The position numbers and the translations under genes were made by a program. DNA of 15,165 nt from WGMK01 sp044359155 (GTDB lineage: Bacteria; Hydrogenedentota; Hydrogenedentia; Hydrogenedentales; JAEUWI01). This document shows, piece after piece, positions 1-6,380 of the stretch (position 1 is its first letter; each line of letters opens with the position of its first letter). The notes under the pieces are model-generated. The model was not told where the DNA came from, made no database searches, and was given only the letters and a program-made list of their open reading frames with translations. The DNA is taken from assembly GCA_044359155.1 (NCBI GenBank), contig JBIKMR010000082.1:1-15165 (forward strand), read 5' to 3'.

Positions 1-1102
1 TATCCGCGTCGGCCTGCTGGTCGCGCTGCAGGTGATCCCACCGAGTGAATATCACACGGCCATAGCTGTCGATGAACGGCGAGAAATCGCCCGAGGGGCT
101 GTGGTCCAGGATATGCAGGTTGCTGCCGTTGCGGGCCATGCTCCAGAGCCCACTCACCGTATCGGCGGATTCGTATTCGTCGCGCTGCGGATACAACCTG
201 CGGTCGCCGTTGCGGGGGCGATCACTGGTAAACAGGATGCGGCCATCGCTCGCGTAGACGGGGGTGACGTTGTTGTAGTCGGCGGGCTGCGGCAGCTTGG
301 TGATCACCGCCGTCTCGTCTTGCCCAATGCCGGTTATCTCGTACATCTGGAAATAGACGGGGGTGTAGTCGTCCTGCGTGGTGCCGCCGATGACCATGCT
401 GAAGAGTGCCTTGGTGCCCGTCCAATGGGGGTAGGGATCACGCACGGTGATGTCCTGTCCTGGCTGGGTACCATAGCCCAGTTCCGTCGTGAGGTTGCGC
501 AGCGTGCCTTCGGCATAGCGGATGTAGAGGTCGCCTCCGCGCGGGGCACTATCGGTGTTTGACTTGTGCGTGCCAAAGGTAGACATGATGTTTGCGAAGT
601 CGTCGCCAATGGGAACCTGGGTGACAAACATGATCGCCGCCTGCACCTGTTGCGGCTCGCCTTCGGGTTCGCCCTCGGGTGTGCCTTCCCCCTCTCCCTC
701 GACAGGGGTCTCCCCTTCGTTGTCACCTTCCGCTTCGCCCTCGTCTTCTCCCTCACCCTCGGGGGTTTCGTCTTCCACCTCAATCAGGCCGCTCTTCGTT
801 TCCATGTCGGTGCCTTCAGACGTGGTGACCGTGAGCGCCACCGTGTAGGTACCGGGGTTGGTGTATGTATGCGACGGCGATTCCGCTGCGGAGGATGCAC
901 CATCCCCAAAGGTCCATGCGAAGGTAACACCCGTGCCCGTGCCGGGCACGCTTTCGTTGGTGAACTGCACCGCAAGTGGGGCGTTGCCGGAAATAGGTGA
1001 CGCGCTGAATGCCGCCGTGGGGGCGGTTTGCGGGCAGCCGCTTACGAACAGCAGCACGGCAAGCGCGGACAAAGAACTGGAAACAAACCGGAATAATCGC
1101 AT
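1..1102 (-). CDS. PKD-domain lipoprotein with TolB/HzsA-like beta-propeller (C-terminus off window)
   Basis: The reading frame is open from an ATG at 1102 to the left edge: 367 residues are visible and the C-terminus is missing. Residues 1-23 form a lipoprotein signal ending in the lipobox LFVSGC (Cys23), so the protein is probably anchored to a membrane. Residues about 28-110 are a PKD domain (FAWTFGDG, then SHTYTNPGTYTVALTV). Residues 113-150 are a Glu/Gly/Pro/Asp linker. From about 154 there is a propeller-like region with GGDLYIRY, PVYASDGRILFTSDRP and SYGRVIFTRWDHLQRDQQ. That pattern resembles TolB-like proteins and the middle domain of hydrazine synthase alpha relatives; this family match is from memory. 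The start is supported by GGGAGG eight bases upstream. The visible part has no heme motif, so hydrazine synthesis should not be inferred. The substrate is unknown. Confidence 0.8.
   Translation of the reverse strand, partial: MRLFRFVSSSLSALAVLLFVSGCPQTAPTAAFSASPISGNAPLAVQFTNESVPGTGTGVTFAWTFGDGASSAAESPSHTYTNPGTYTVALTVTTSEGTDMETKSGLIEVEDETPEGEGEDEGEAEGDNEGETPVEGEGEGTPEGEPEGEPQQVQAAIMFVTQVPIGDDFANIMSTFGTHKSNTDSAPRGGDLYIRYAEGTLRNLTTELGYGTQPGQDITVRDPYPHWTGTKALFSMVIGGTTQDDYTPVYFQMYEITGIGQDETAVITKLPQPADYNNVTPVYASDGRILFTSDRPRNGDRRLYPQRDEYESADTVSGLWSMARNGSNLHILDHSPSGDFSPFIDSYGRVIFTRWDHLQRDQQADAD
653..766 (-). repeat. Glu-Gly-Glu/Pro low-complexity linker coding segment
   Basis: This segment encodes residues 113-150 of the PKD lipoprotein, a run of EGE, EGD, EGEP and similar short units joining the PKD domain to the propeller. 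The codons vary (GAG/GAA, GGC/GGG/GGT/GGA), so it is a protein-level repeat and not a recent tandem DNA duplication. Such linkers probably act as flexible acidic spacers outside the membrane. I associate them with Hydrogenedentota proteins, which is recollection and not a search result. Confidence 0.7.
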
Positions 1103-1110
1103 GGTCACTA

Positions 1111-1116
1111 CCTCCC
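1111..1116 (-). promoter_or_regulatory. Ribosome binding site of the PKD lipoprotein
   Basis: On the minus strand this reads GGGAGG, with 8 bases to the ATG at 1102. It fixes the start of the lipoprotein, which also gives a complete signal peptide and lipobox. A longer minus-strand open frame in another phase crosses the same region and does not share this signal. Confidence 0.7.
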
Positions 1117-1147
1117 ATATGGCCTGCGAATGCACAGGCACGATCGA

Positions 1148-1175
1148 ATCGTACCACCGAATTTGCCTAATGCAA
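1148..1175 (-). promoter_or_regulatory. Possible sigma70-type promoter for the PKD lipoprotein
   Basis: On the minus strand TTGCAT (1175-1170) and TACGAT (1153-1148) are separated by 16 bases and lie about 45 bases upstream of the start codon. Each hexamer differs from consensus at two positions. This is pattern reading only. Confidence 0.35.
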
Positions 1176-1229
1176 GTCCTGCAATAATGGGAGGTTAGGG
1201 ACAATTTTTGTCACTGAAAGAATCCGGTT

Positions 1230-1257
1230 TTTACTTTACCTAAGCAGAGCGTATAGT
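1230..1257 (+). promoter_or_regulatory. Possible promoter for the chalcone-isomerase-like gene
   Basis: TATAGT at 1252-1257 is a good -10 candidate. TTTACT at 1230-1235 is a weaker -35, with a 16-base spacer. The pair ends about 31 bases before the chosen start at 1289, inside a locally AT-rich stretch of the divergent intergenic region (1103-1288). The -35 match is weak. Confidence 0.3.
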
Positions 1258-1273
1258 TAGGTTTATGGGAATC

Positions 1274-1280
1274 GGGAGGG
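1274..1280 (+). promoter_or_regulatory. Ribosome binding site that decides the start at 1289
   Basis: GGGAGGG lies 8 bases before the ATG at 1289. The upstream in-frame ATG at 1265 has no such signal in front of it and would place this purine tract inside the coding region, so 1289 is preferred. Confidence 0.75.
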
Positions 1281-1288
1281 TTATTCAG

Positions 1289-1885
1289 ATGCGCAAATTG
1301 TTTATCGGCTTGGTGCTGGGATTCAGCCTGCTCGCCGCTGCCGAAACCGCCATTGTGGAACGGGAGACCAAGACCAGCTTTGCCCCACACTGGGAAGTGT
1401 CTGGAACGACCCTTGCCTGCACGGGGGTTGCCGTGCGGCAAGTCTATGGATTCGACGTCTATGGCATTGGGCATTACGGCGACCCAGCGGACGCCCCCAA
1501 GCCGGAAGCCACCGCCGAGGAAAAACTGGCGCACTGGATCAAATCTAGCAAGACCAAGGCCATGATCATCAAGTTCGTGTTTCATGCAGACAAGCAGAAC
1601 ATGCGCAACTTCGCGGGCAAGTCCCTAGAAGACGCGGGCTACACCGGCGAGAAGCAGGAGAAGTTTCTGGAAGCCTTTGCGCAAGACTACTCGTCCGGCA
1701 GTGAAGCCAAGCTGATAGCCACCGGCAGCACGCTGCGTGTCGAGATAGACGGCCAGGACAAAGGTTCGTGGGACGATGCCGACCTCGTGCGCGCCCTGTG
1801 GGAATGCTGGCTGGGCAATAAGAGCGTGCTGAAAAAGCGCGAAGGGTTGGTGACCCTGCCGGAGGTGAAACCCGCCGGGAAATAG
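1289..1885 (+). CDS. Secreted chalcone-isomerase-like domain protein
   Basis: A 198-residue protein. Residues 1-18 form a signal peptide (MRKLFIGLVLGFSLLAAA), so it is exported to the periplasm or beyond. The mature part fits bacterial chalcone-isomerase-like proteins: LACTGVAVRQVYGFDVYGIG at about 42-61, MIIKFVFHAD at 92-101, and the C-terminal LVRALWECWLGNKSV followed by a short Lys/Leu tail. Members are usually about 180-200 residues, so length fits. Most bacterial members have no shown flavonoid activity; lipid or fatty-acid binding has been suggested for the fold, so an enzymatic role should not be assumed. It is divergent from the PKD lipoprotein and convergent with the phospholipase D gene, the two stops being 4 bases apart with no clear terminator. 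It appears to be a single-gene transcript. Confidence 0.8.
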   Translation: MRKLFIGLVLGFSLLAAAETAIVERETKTSFAPHWEVSGTTLACTGVAVRQVYGFDVYGIGHYGDPADAPKPEATAEEKLAHWIKSSKTKAMIIKFVFHADKQNMRNFAGKSLEDAGYTGEKQEKFLEAFAQDYSSGSEAKLIATGSTLRVEIDGQDKGSWDDADLVRALWECWLGNKSVLKKREGLVTLPEVKPAGK

Positions 1886-1889
1886 TCTC

Positions 1890-3344
1890 TTAAAGAAAGG
1901 GCGAGCAAAGCCGGGCAATTCCATCACGTAATCGAATCGGCAAGGTCCGACCATGCATATCCTCCAGAGAAACGGACCTCGATCGGCCTATCTTGTCCAG
2001 CATGATCTCAGTCAGCAACTGGGCAAGCTTCGGGTCGTAGCATTCGAGATTGAACTCGAAGTTGAGGCGCAGGCTGCGGGGGTCCCAGTTGGACGACCCC
2101 ACGAAGCACGCCACCCCGTCCACGATGAACAGTTTCGAGTGATCAAAGGGCGGCGGAGAAAACCAAACGCGGCAGCCGCTTTCGAGCACCTGCCACAACT
2201 GCGCAGCAGCCGCCCACTGCACAAGTAGGAGATTGTTCTTCTCTGGTAGCACGATATCAACGGATACGCCGCGCATGGCCGCTATGTTGAGCGCGGTAAT
2301 CAGTGCCGCATCAGGAAGAAAATACGGCGTGCAAATCAGCGCCGTCTCACGCGCCGCCCCCAATGCACCAAGCAAGGTCTGACGAAACGTCTCGAAGTCG
2401 TCGCTCGGTCCATCGGGCATACCCCTTGCCAAGGAATATCCGCACGGTAGCGCCGCAACAAACCACGGCTCCCCCGCCAGTTCTTCGCCCGTGCAAAAAC
2501 GCCAGTCATCCGCGAAGACTTCTTGCAAATGCGCAACCACCGGCCCGGTCACGCGGAAGTGGATGTCCTGCACCGGGTGGGATGGCTGCAAGGCAAGGAG
2601 ATGGCCCTCGCGAATATTTGCCCCGCCAAGGAATCCCGTCACGCCGTCCACAACCATGAGCTTTCGATGCGAGCGCAAATTGAGATACGGCAACAACCAC
2701 GGTTTGCTGGGCGGCAGAAAGCGCGCATTGGGAATGCCCGCCTGGCTCAAGAGCCCCGGCATACTTGGCCGACTGTATCGCGCGCCCACATCGTCGATAA
2801 TGACCCTCACTTGAACACCGCGCGACTGCGCATCGACAAGCGCCCCCAGTAGTTCCTTACCGGCACGGTCGTTGTCAAAAATGTAGGTACCCAGTGTAAT
2901 GCTTTGCACTGCCCCGCGGACCGCATCGAGCATGGCCGGAAAAAACTGGTCCCCATTCACCAGCGGCGTCACCTCATTGCCCGCCAGCAGTGGGCGATCG
3001 ATAACGCGATCGATGAGTTGTGTCAGCGGGGCGAGGTATTCGTAGCGCGATGGCAATGCCTGCCGTAAAACGGCGGGACTATACAAGTCCCCCACCGTGG
3101 TCTCTTTGCGGCGTTGGTCCACCCCCAATTTTCGCGCACGCCGCTGAATACGGTTGATTCCCAACCAGACGTAGAGCAGGGTGCCAAGTATCGGCGTCAG
3201 CCAGATTAGCCCAACCCAAACGATGGCGGAACGTACATCGCGTTTGTTCAGCAGCGCATGGCTAGACGCCACCACAGAAACAAGCAGGTTAACCAGCGCC
3301 GCCAAATAGGGCCATGCGCTTCCATTGCCGAGCCATGAATACAC
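1890..3344 (-). CDS. cls: Cardiolipin synthase-type phospholipase D protein
   Basis: A 484-residue inner-membrane enzyme that would join two phosphatidylglycerols, or a related donor and acceptor, to make cardiolipin. Residues about 10-30 and 38-62 are two membrane helices (WVGLIWLTPILGTLLYVWLG), matching the N-terminal PLDc_N region. Two HxKxxxxD motifs give the paired catalytic site: His226/Lys228/Asp233 in RSHRKLMVVDG and His402/Lys404/Asp409 in FDHSKLFIVDG. Each is followed by the usual GGAN or GSSN turn (LGGANIREG, VGSSNWDPRS). Length is normal for ClsA-type proteins. The start is a GTG, with a weak GGGG about 9 bases upstream. It lies 22 bases after the ThuA-like gene and is probably co-transcribed. 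Codon use looks less GC-biased than the right half of the window. Substrate within the PLD synthase family is unproven. Confidence 0.88.
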   Translation of the reverse strand: MYSWLGNGSAWPYLAALVNLLVSVVASSHALLNKRDVRSAIVWVGLIWLTPILGTLLYVWLGINRIQRRARKLGVDQRRKETTVGDLYSPAVLRQALPSRYEYLAPLTQLIDRVIDRPLLAGNEVTPLVNGDQFFPAMLDAVRGAVQSITLGTYIFDNDRAGKELLGALVDAQSRGVQVRVIIDDVGARYSRPSMPGLLSQAGIPNARFLPPSKPWLLPYLNLRSHRKLMVVDGVTGFLGGANIREGHLLALQPSHPVQDIHFRVTGPVVAHLQEVFADDWRFCTGEELAGEPWFVAALPCGYSLARGMPDGPSDDFETFRQTLLGALGAARETALICTPYFLPDAALITALNIAAMRGVSVDIVLPEKNNLLLVQWAAAAQLWQVLESGCRVWFSPPPFDHSKLFIVDGVACFVGSSNWDPRSLRLNFEFNLECYDPKLAQLLTEIMLDKIGRSRSVSLEDMHGRTLPIRLRDGIARLCSPFL

Positions 3345-3366
3345 GATTCACTACCCCGAGCAGGCG

Positions 3367-4203
3367 CTACTTCTTCCCGTACCCCTCGGCAGGTTCGCCG
3401 CTGTCCTCTAACTTGCCGCAGGCCCAGAGCACGCCCCGCGTTACGAGGTCGAGGTAGCGAGCATCGGCAACCGTTTCGGTATTGTGCCCAAGCGTGGTCG
3501 AGAACACGCGTGCCTTCTTCTCGCCGTACTCGCTGGTCCATACCACGGCGGACTCGGTGAAGCCGGGCTTGCGGTTGGGCTGTTGGGTGCCTTGGGCCAG
3601 CATCTTAGTGCCTTCGCGCACGACGATGTTGTTGTAGAGTTCCTCGTTGATGGTCGTCCAATCCGCAAAGCCGACCACCGCCGGGTGGGACTTGTCGGTG
3701 TACACCACCTCGATGGGCTTCTGCGGGCCGTGGCCCGAGGACTGCACGCCGAGATAGTCGAACCAGAGCGAATCGTTCGTTCCCGGCTCAACGGGCTTGG
3801 CCACGCTGGCGGCGGTGCGGTAGCAGTGCATAGCGCAGTGCAGGTTCACGCCGGGGGTGCCCGCCTTGTGCGGGGCCAGCACGCCCTCGACCACCGCAAG
3901 GTCCTTAATGTCCGAGGCGCACTCGTCGTGGATGACCACGTCGTAGCCGTCGGCGTACTTGGGGTTGCCCAGCATGGGCAAGGGCGGGGCCGTGCTGGTG
4001 TCGGCGGAATAGATAACGTCCACCGCCACATTGGCGCGCGACTCGATGCCCTGCTCAATGATGTCCTTCTGCGCGGCATAGTCATGGCAGCAACCTCCCG
4101 CAATGAGCAACGCCTTCAACGGCGGCGGCACTTCCTGCGCCAAGGCTGCCGGTGCCCCTGCCAACACCAGAACACAAGCCCAAATATGCTTGGAAGTAAT
4201 CAT
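3367..4203 (-). CDS. Secreted ThuA-like domain protein
   Basis: A 278-residue protein with a signal peptide (residues 1-22, VLVLAGAPAALAQ). The rest is one ThuA-type class I glutamine amidotransferase-like fold: KALLIAGGCCHDY at 30-42, YDVVIHDECASDIKD at 87-101, NLHCAMHCYR at 120-129, and TSEYGEKKARVFSTTLGHN at 223-241, near the C-terminal ARYLDLVTRGVLWACGKL. ThuA-like proteins often sit next to PVC cytochromes and sugar-related genes. Their reaction is usually unassigned, and no classic catalytic triad is evident here. The start at 4203 is chosen because it gives a clean signal peptide and has AAGGAG 8 bases upstream; a longer in-frame start at 4266 would overlap the terminator tract. The phospholipase D gene follows after 22 bases. 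Confidence 0.82.
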   Translation of the reverse strand: MITSKHIWACVLVLAGAPAALAQEVPPPLKALLIAGGCCHDYAAQKDIIEQGIESRANVAVDVIYSADTSTAPPLPMLGNPKYADGYDVVIHDECASDIKDLAVVEGVLAPHKAGTPGVNLHCAMHCYRTAASVAKPVEPGTNDSLWFDYLGVQSSGHGPQKPIEVVYTDKSHPAVVGFADWTTINEELYNNIVVREGTKMLAQGTQQPNRKPGFTESAVVWTSEYGEKKARVFSTTLGHNTETVADARYLDLVTRGVLWACGKLEDSGEPAEGYGKK

Positions 4204-4211
4204 GACCCACG

Positions 4212-4217
4212 CTCCTT
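4212..4217 (-). promoter_or_regulatory. Ribosome binding site of the ThuA-like gene
   Basis: AAGGAG on the minus strand, 8 bases before the ATG at 4203. It supports the shorter start and so the signal peptide. Confidence 0.75.
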
Positions 4218-4238
4218 TTAAAACCATGCCCGGCGAGA

Positions 4239-4269
4239 TTATGCATTTTCCCCGAACTCGCCGCACAAA
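4239..4269 (-). promoter_or_regulatory. Weak promoter candidate for the ThuA-phospholipase D pair
   Basis: On the minus strand TTGTGC (4269-4264) and CATAAT (4244-4239) are 19 bases apart, directly after the upstream terminator. A new promoter is expected here because the hairpin should stop transcription from the propeller gene. The long spacer makes this only a candidate. Confidence 0.25.
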
Positions 4270-4307
4270 AAAGTGTAGTGGCGGGGGTCAATGCCCCCGC
4301 CACTACA
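4263..4307 (-). terminator. Rho-independent terminator after the propeller gene
   Basis: Positions 4274-4287 and 4294-4307 form a perfect 14-base-pair stem (core GTAGTGGCGGGGG paired with CCCCCGCCACTAC) with a 6-base loop. On the minus strand the stem is followed by CTTTTTTG. It starts 13 bases after the stop codon of the gene ending at 4321, so it ends the sensor-propeller transcript. On the plus strand the stem is followed by A-rich sequence, so it works in one direction only. Confidence 0.85.
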
Positions 4308-4320
4308 AAGTCAAAAAATT

Positions 4321-6363
4321 CTACTTGGTCTCTTCCTCAATGAACCCGTGATACAAGCCCATGTAGTACGGCAGCAGGAACGCGGTGCCGTTGGCCAGCA
4401 TCTTGCCGTTGCCGTTGTGGTCGAGTTCCCACGGGTCGTGGTTCCAGTGGTTCACGTAGCGGTTCTCGATAGGCAGCACTTTGCCATCCACCAGGTGGCC
4501 ACGCTTCTCGTAAGGGGGGATGTACAAGTCCTTGCCCTGCTGCTGCCAAGCCAGATGGACGATGTCCAAGCGGTGGCTGTTCTGGAAGCTCCAGTTGCAG
4601 CGATCCAGCGGGAACCCCTTCAGGGTGCCCATGCTATCTTCCAACCAATCCGGACGCGGCACGATGGGGAATTCGCCCCATATGTTTGCATAGGTGGCCT
4701 TTAGCCCAAACGCGGCGTAGGCAAAGTTGAATAGCGGATTCCGCTCCGGCTCGACGTGGGCGTAATACTGGTAGAAGGAGTAGCGCATGAGGTTCTTCAC
4801 CTCTTCGCTCTCGGCGTACTTTACGATGTTGTAGAAACTCATTATCGCCATCTCGTTGTCGGACTGGTTGCCCGACCCCACGCCAAACTGAATCTTCGGC
4901 ACGGTGGCGTTCAGGTGATAGCCGTGCTCCTCCATGAGCATCTGCTTCTCTTTAAGGTACTTGTCATCCCCGGTGATGTGCGCCGCCACCGTGAGGTACG
5001 ACAACATGCTCAAGGAATTCAGCCCCCGCTCGTGCCACCAGTCCTCGTTGCCGTTCATGTCTTCCGGCCCGTAAATTCCCCAGCGCGTCGGGCGTCCGTC
5101 GTGCTCCATCAAGCGGAAGTCATGCTCGATCAAGTGGTCGGTCAAATCCCCCACCACCTCGCGTACCCGCTCCTTCTCTTCCTCGGTATCCGCGCAGTAA
5201 TCGTAATACGCCGGGTAGAAGAAGTAATGCCCGTCCAACTCGTCCGAGCTCGTGTCACTCTTCCAATACCATTCGCCATCGGCGCTCACGGGCCAGCGGT
5301 TTTCATACACCTTCCAAAGCGCGTCGGTCTTCGCGTCTTCCTTGTCCCGCTCCACGCGGCCATCGTTGGGATTCGGACCACTGGTGGGAAGGATGGTGCG
5401 GGCTACATAGCCATGCGGCGGCTCGGGCGTTCCGCCCTGCGTCACCTTCTGCAAGAAGCGAATCGCCTCGAAGACTTTCTTCGCCCGCTCTTTGTACACC
5501 GGCTCCTTCAGCGCGCCATACGCAAAGGCCTCGCCCGTGCCATACATCGTCGTCCAAAGCCCGTCGTTGTCGCTGTCGTGCTGGCGTATCTCGCTGCGGT
5601 CGCCCGGCTTGGCTAGCGACACTTCAGACACATACCCAAACGGCGTGCGCCGAATAAGGTCAAGTTCCTTCTCGTAGTGCTCCGCCTTCTCGCGCAGGGT
5701 CATGCTCTTGAAATGAATCCGACCTATGCCGCCAGCAGTGGCCACCCAAGCGCCGCCTTCGCCATCCACCGCGATCGCGCGGATTTCATCGTTGGGCAGC
5801 CAGTACGTTCCTTGCCGGTAATGCCACGCGCCATTGCGCCAGCACACCACGCCCTTCTTGGTGCCAAACCACACCGAGCCATCCGCCCCCGCTGCCGCGC
5901 AGGTGAAGCTGGTGTAGGGAAGGCCGTCCTTGCCTTCGAAGAACTGCCAGCCCTCCGCCGTCTGCCGGGCCACGCCCGCCTGCACGCCAAACCACAACTT
6001 GCCCTCCACGTCCTTCGTCACGGCCTGCGCCTTGCTCCCCTGCCACAAGCGCCCCATGCCGTCTTCCACGTCCTCCGCCTTCGGCGGTTCCTCACTTGAC
6101 AGCTTCACCGGCGTGGTCTTGGCAAACGCGCCGCCGTTGAAGAAGTAGGCTTGCGTCGCCCCCTGCGCCACCACCGCGCCATCCAGCAGGGTGATGCTGC
6201 TCACGTCGGCAAGAGAATCCCCCTCGGTCGAGTTGGGATAGTGGGTAGCCAGCTCTTGCGGGTAGGTGCCGATCTTGTAGGGGTGGGCATCGGCTGCGGC
6301 AAGGTGGGATAGGCATAGAAGGGAAAGGATGCAGAGAAAACGGAGGGGAATGGGGACGGTCAT
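4321..6363 (-). CDS. Secreted protein: two-component-regulator propeller repeats plus alpha-helical barrel-like domain
   Basis: A 680-residue protein with a signal peptide (residues 1-24, LCILSLLCLSHLAAADA). Residues about 50-217 hold propeller blades of the Reg_prop type, with the repeated pattern GKLWFGVQAGVARQ (121-134), GSVWFGTKKGVVCW (162-175) and GGAWVATAGGIGRI (203-216). The remaining 460 residues are rich in aromatic and acidic residues, with helix-like segments such as DGLWTTMYGTGEAFAYGAL (268-286), EDWWHERGLNSLSMLSYLTV (440-459) and GNQSDNEMAIMSFYNIVKYA. This suggests an alpha/alpha toroid as in polysaccharide lyases and glycosidases, but I cannot name a family or catalytic residues. 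It follows the sensor gene by 17 bases with AGGAG 7 bases before the ATG, so the two are co-transcribed. It ends at a strong terminator. A role in binding or processing a glycan is inference. Confidence 0.72.
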   Translation of the reverse strand: MTVPIPLRFLCILSLLCLSHLAAADAHPYKIGTYPQELATHYPNSTEGDSLADVSSITLLDGAVVAQGATQAYFFNGGAFAKTTPVKLSSEEPPKAEDVEDGMGRLWQGSKAQAVTKDVEGKLWFGVQAGVARQTAEGWQFFEGKDGLPYTSFTCAAAGADGSVWFGTKKGVVCWRNGAWHYRQGTYWLPNDEIRAIAVDGEGGAWVATAGGIGRIHFKSMTLREKAEHYEKELDLIRRTPFGYVSEVSLAKPGDRSEIRQHDSDNDGLWTTMYGTGEAFAYGALKEPVYKERAKKVFEAIRFLQKVTQGGTPEPPHGYVARTILPTSGPNPNDGRVERDKEDAKTDALWKVYENRWPVSADGEWYWKSDTSSDELDGHYFFYPAYYDYCADTEEEKERVREVVGDLTDHLIEHDFRLMEHDGRPTRWGIYGPEDMNGNEDWWHERGLNSLSMLSYLTVAAHITGDDKYLKEKQMLMEEHGYHLNATVPKIQFGVGSGNQSDNEMAIMSFYNIVKYAESEEVKNLMRYSFYQYYAHVEPERNPLFNFAYAAFGLKATYANIWGEFPIVPRPDWLEDSMGTLKGFPLDRCNWSFQNSHRLDIVHLAWQQQGKDLYIPPYEKRGHLVDGKVLPIENRYVNHWNHDPWELDHNGNGKMLANGTAFLLPYYMGLYHGFIEEETK

Positions 6364-6380
6364 GCAGTTACTCCTGGGGG

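Noticed and set aside
32..562. 176-residue plus-strand open frame
   Set aside because: It is antisense to the lipoprotein propeller, with no ribosome site or recognisable motif.
653..766. Possible CRISPR or tandem DNA repeat
   Set aside because: The repetition is at the protein level, with varied codons and no uniform repeat and spacer lengths.
816..1157. Minus-strand open frame across the lipoprotein start
   Set aside because: It is in a different phase from the lipoprotein frame, which has the lipobox, PKD motif and ribosome site.
4756..5616. 286-residue plus-strand open frame
   Set aside because: It is a shadow of the propeller gene on the opposite strand; the composition follows the codon pattern of the true gene.
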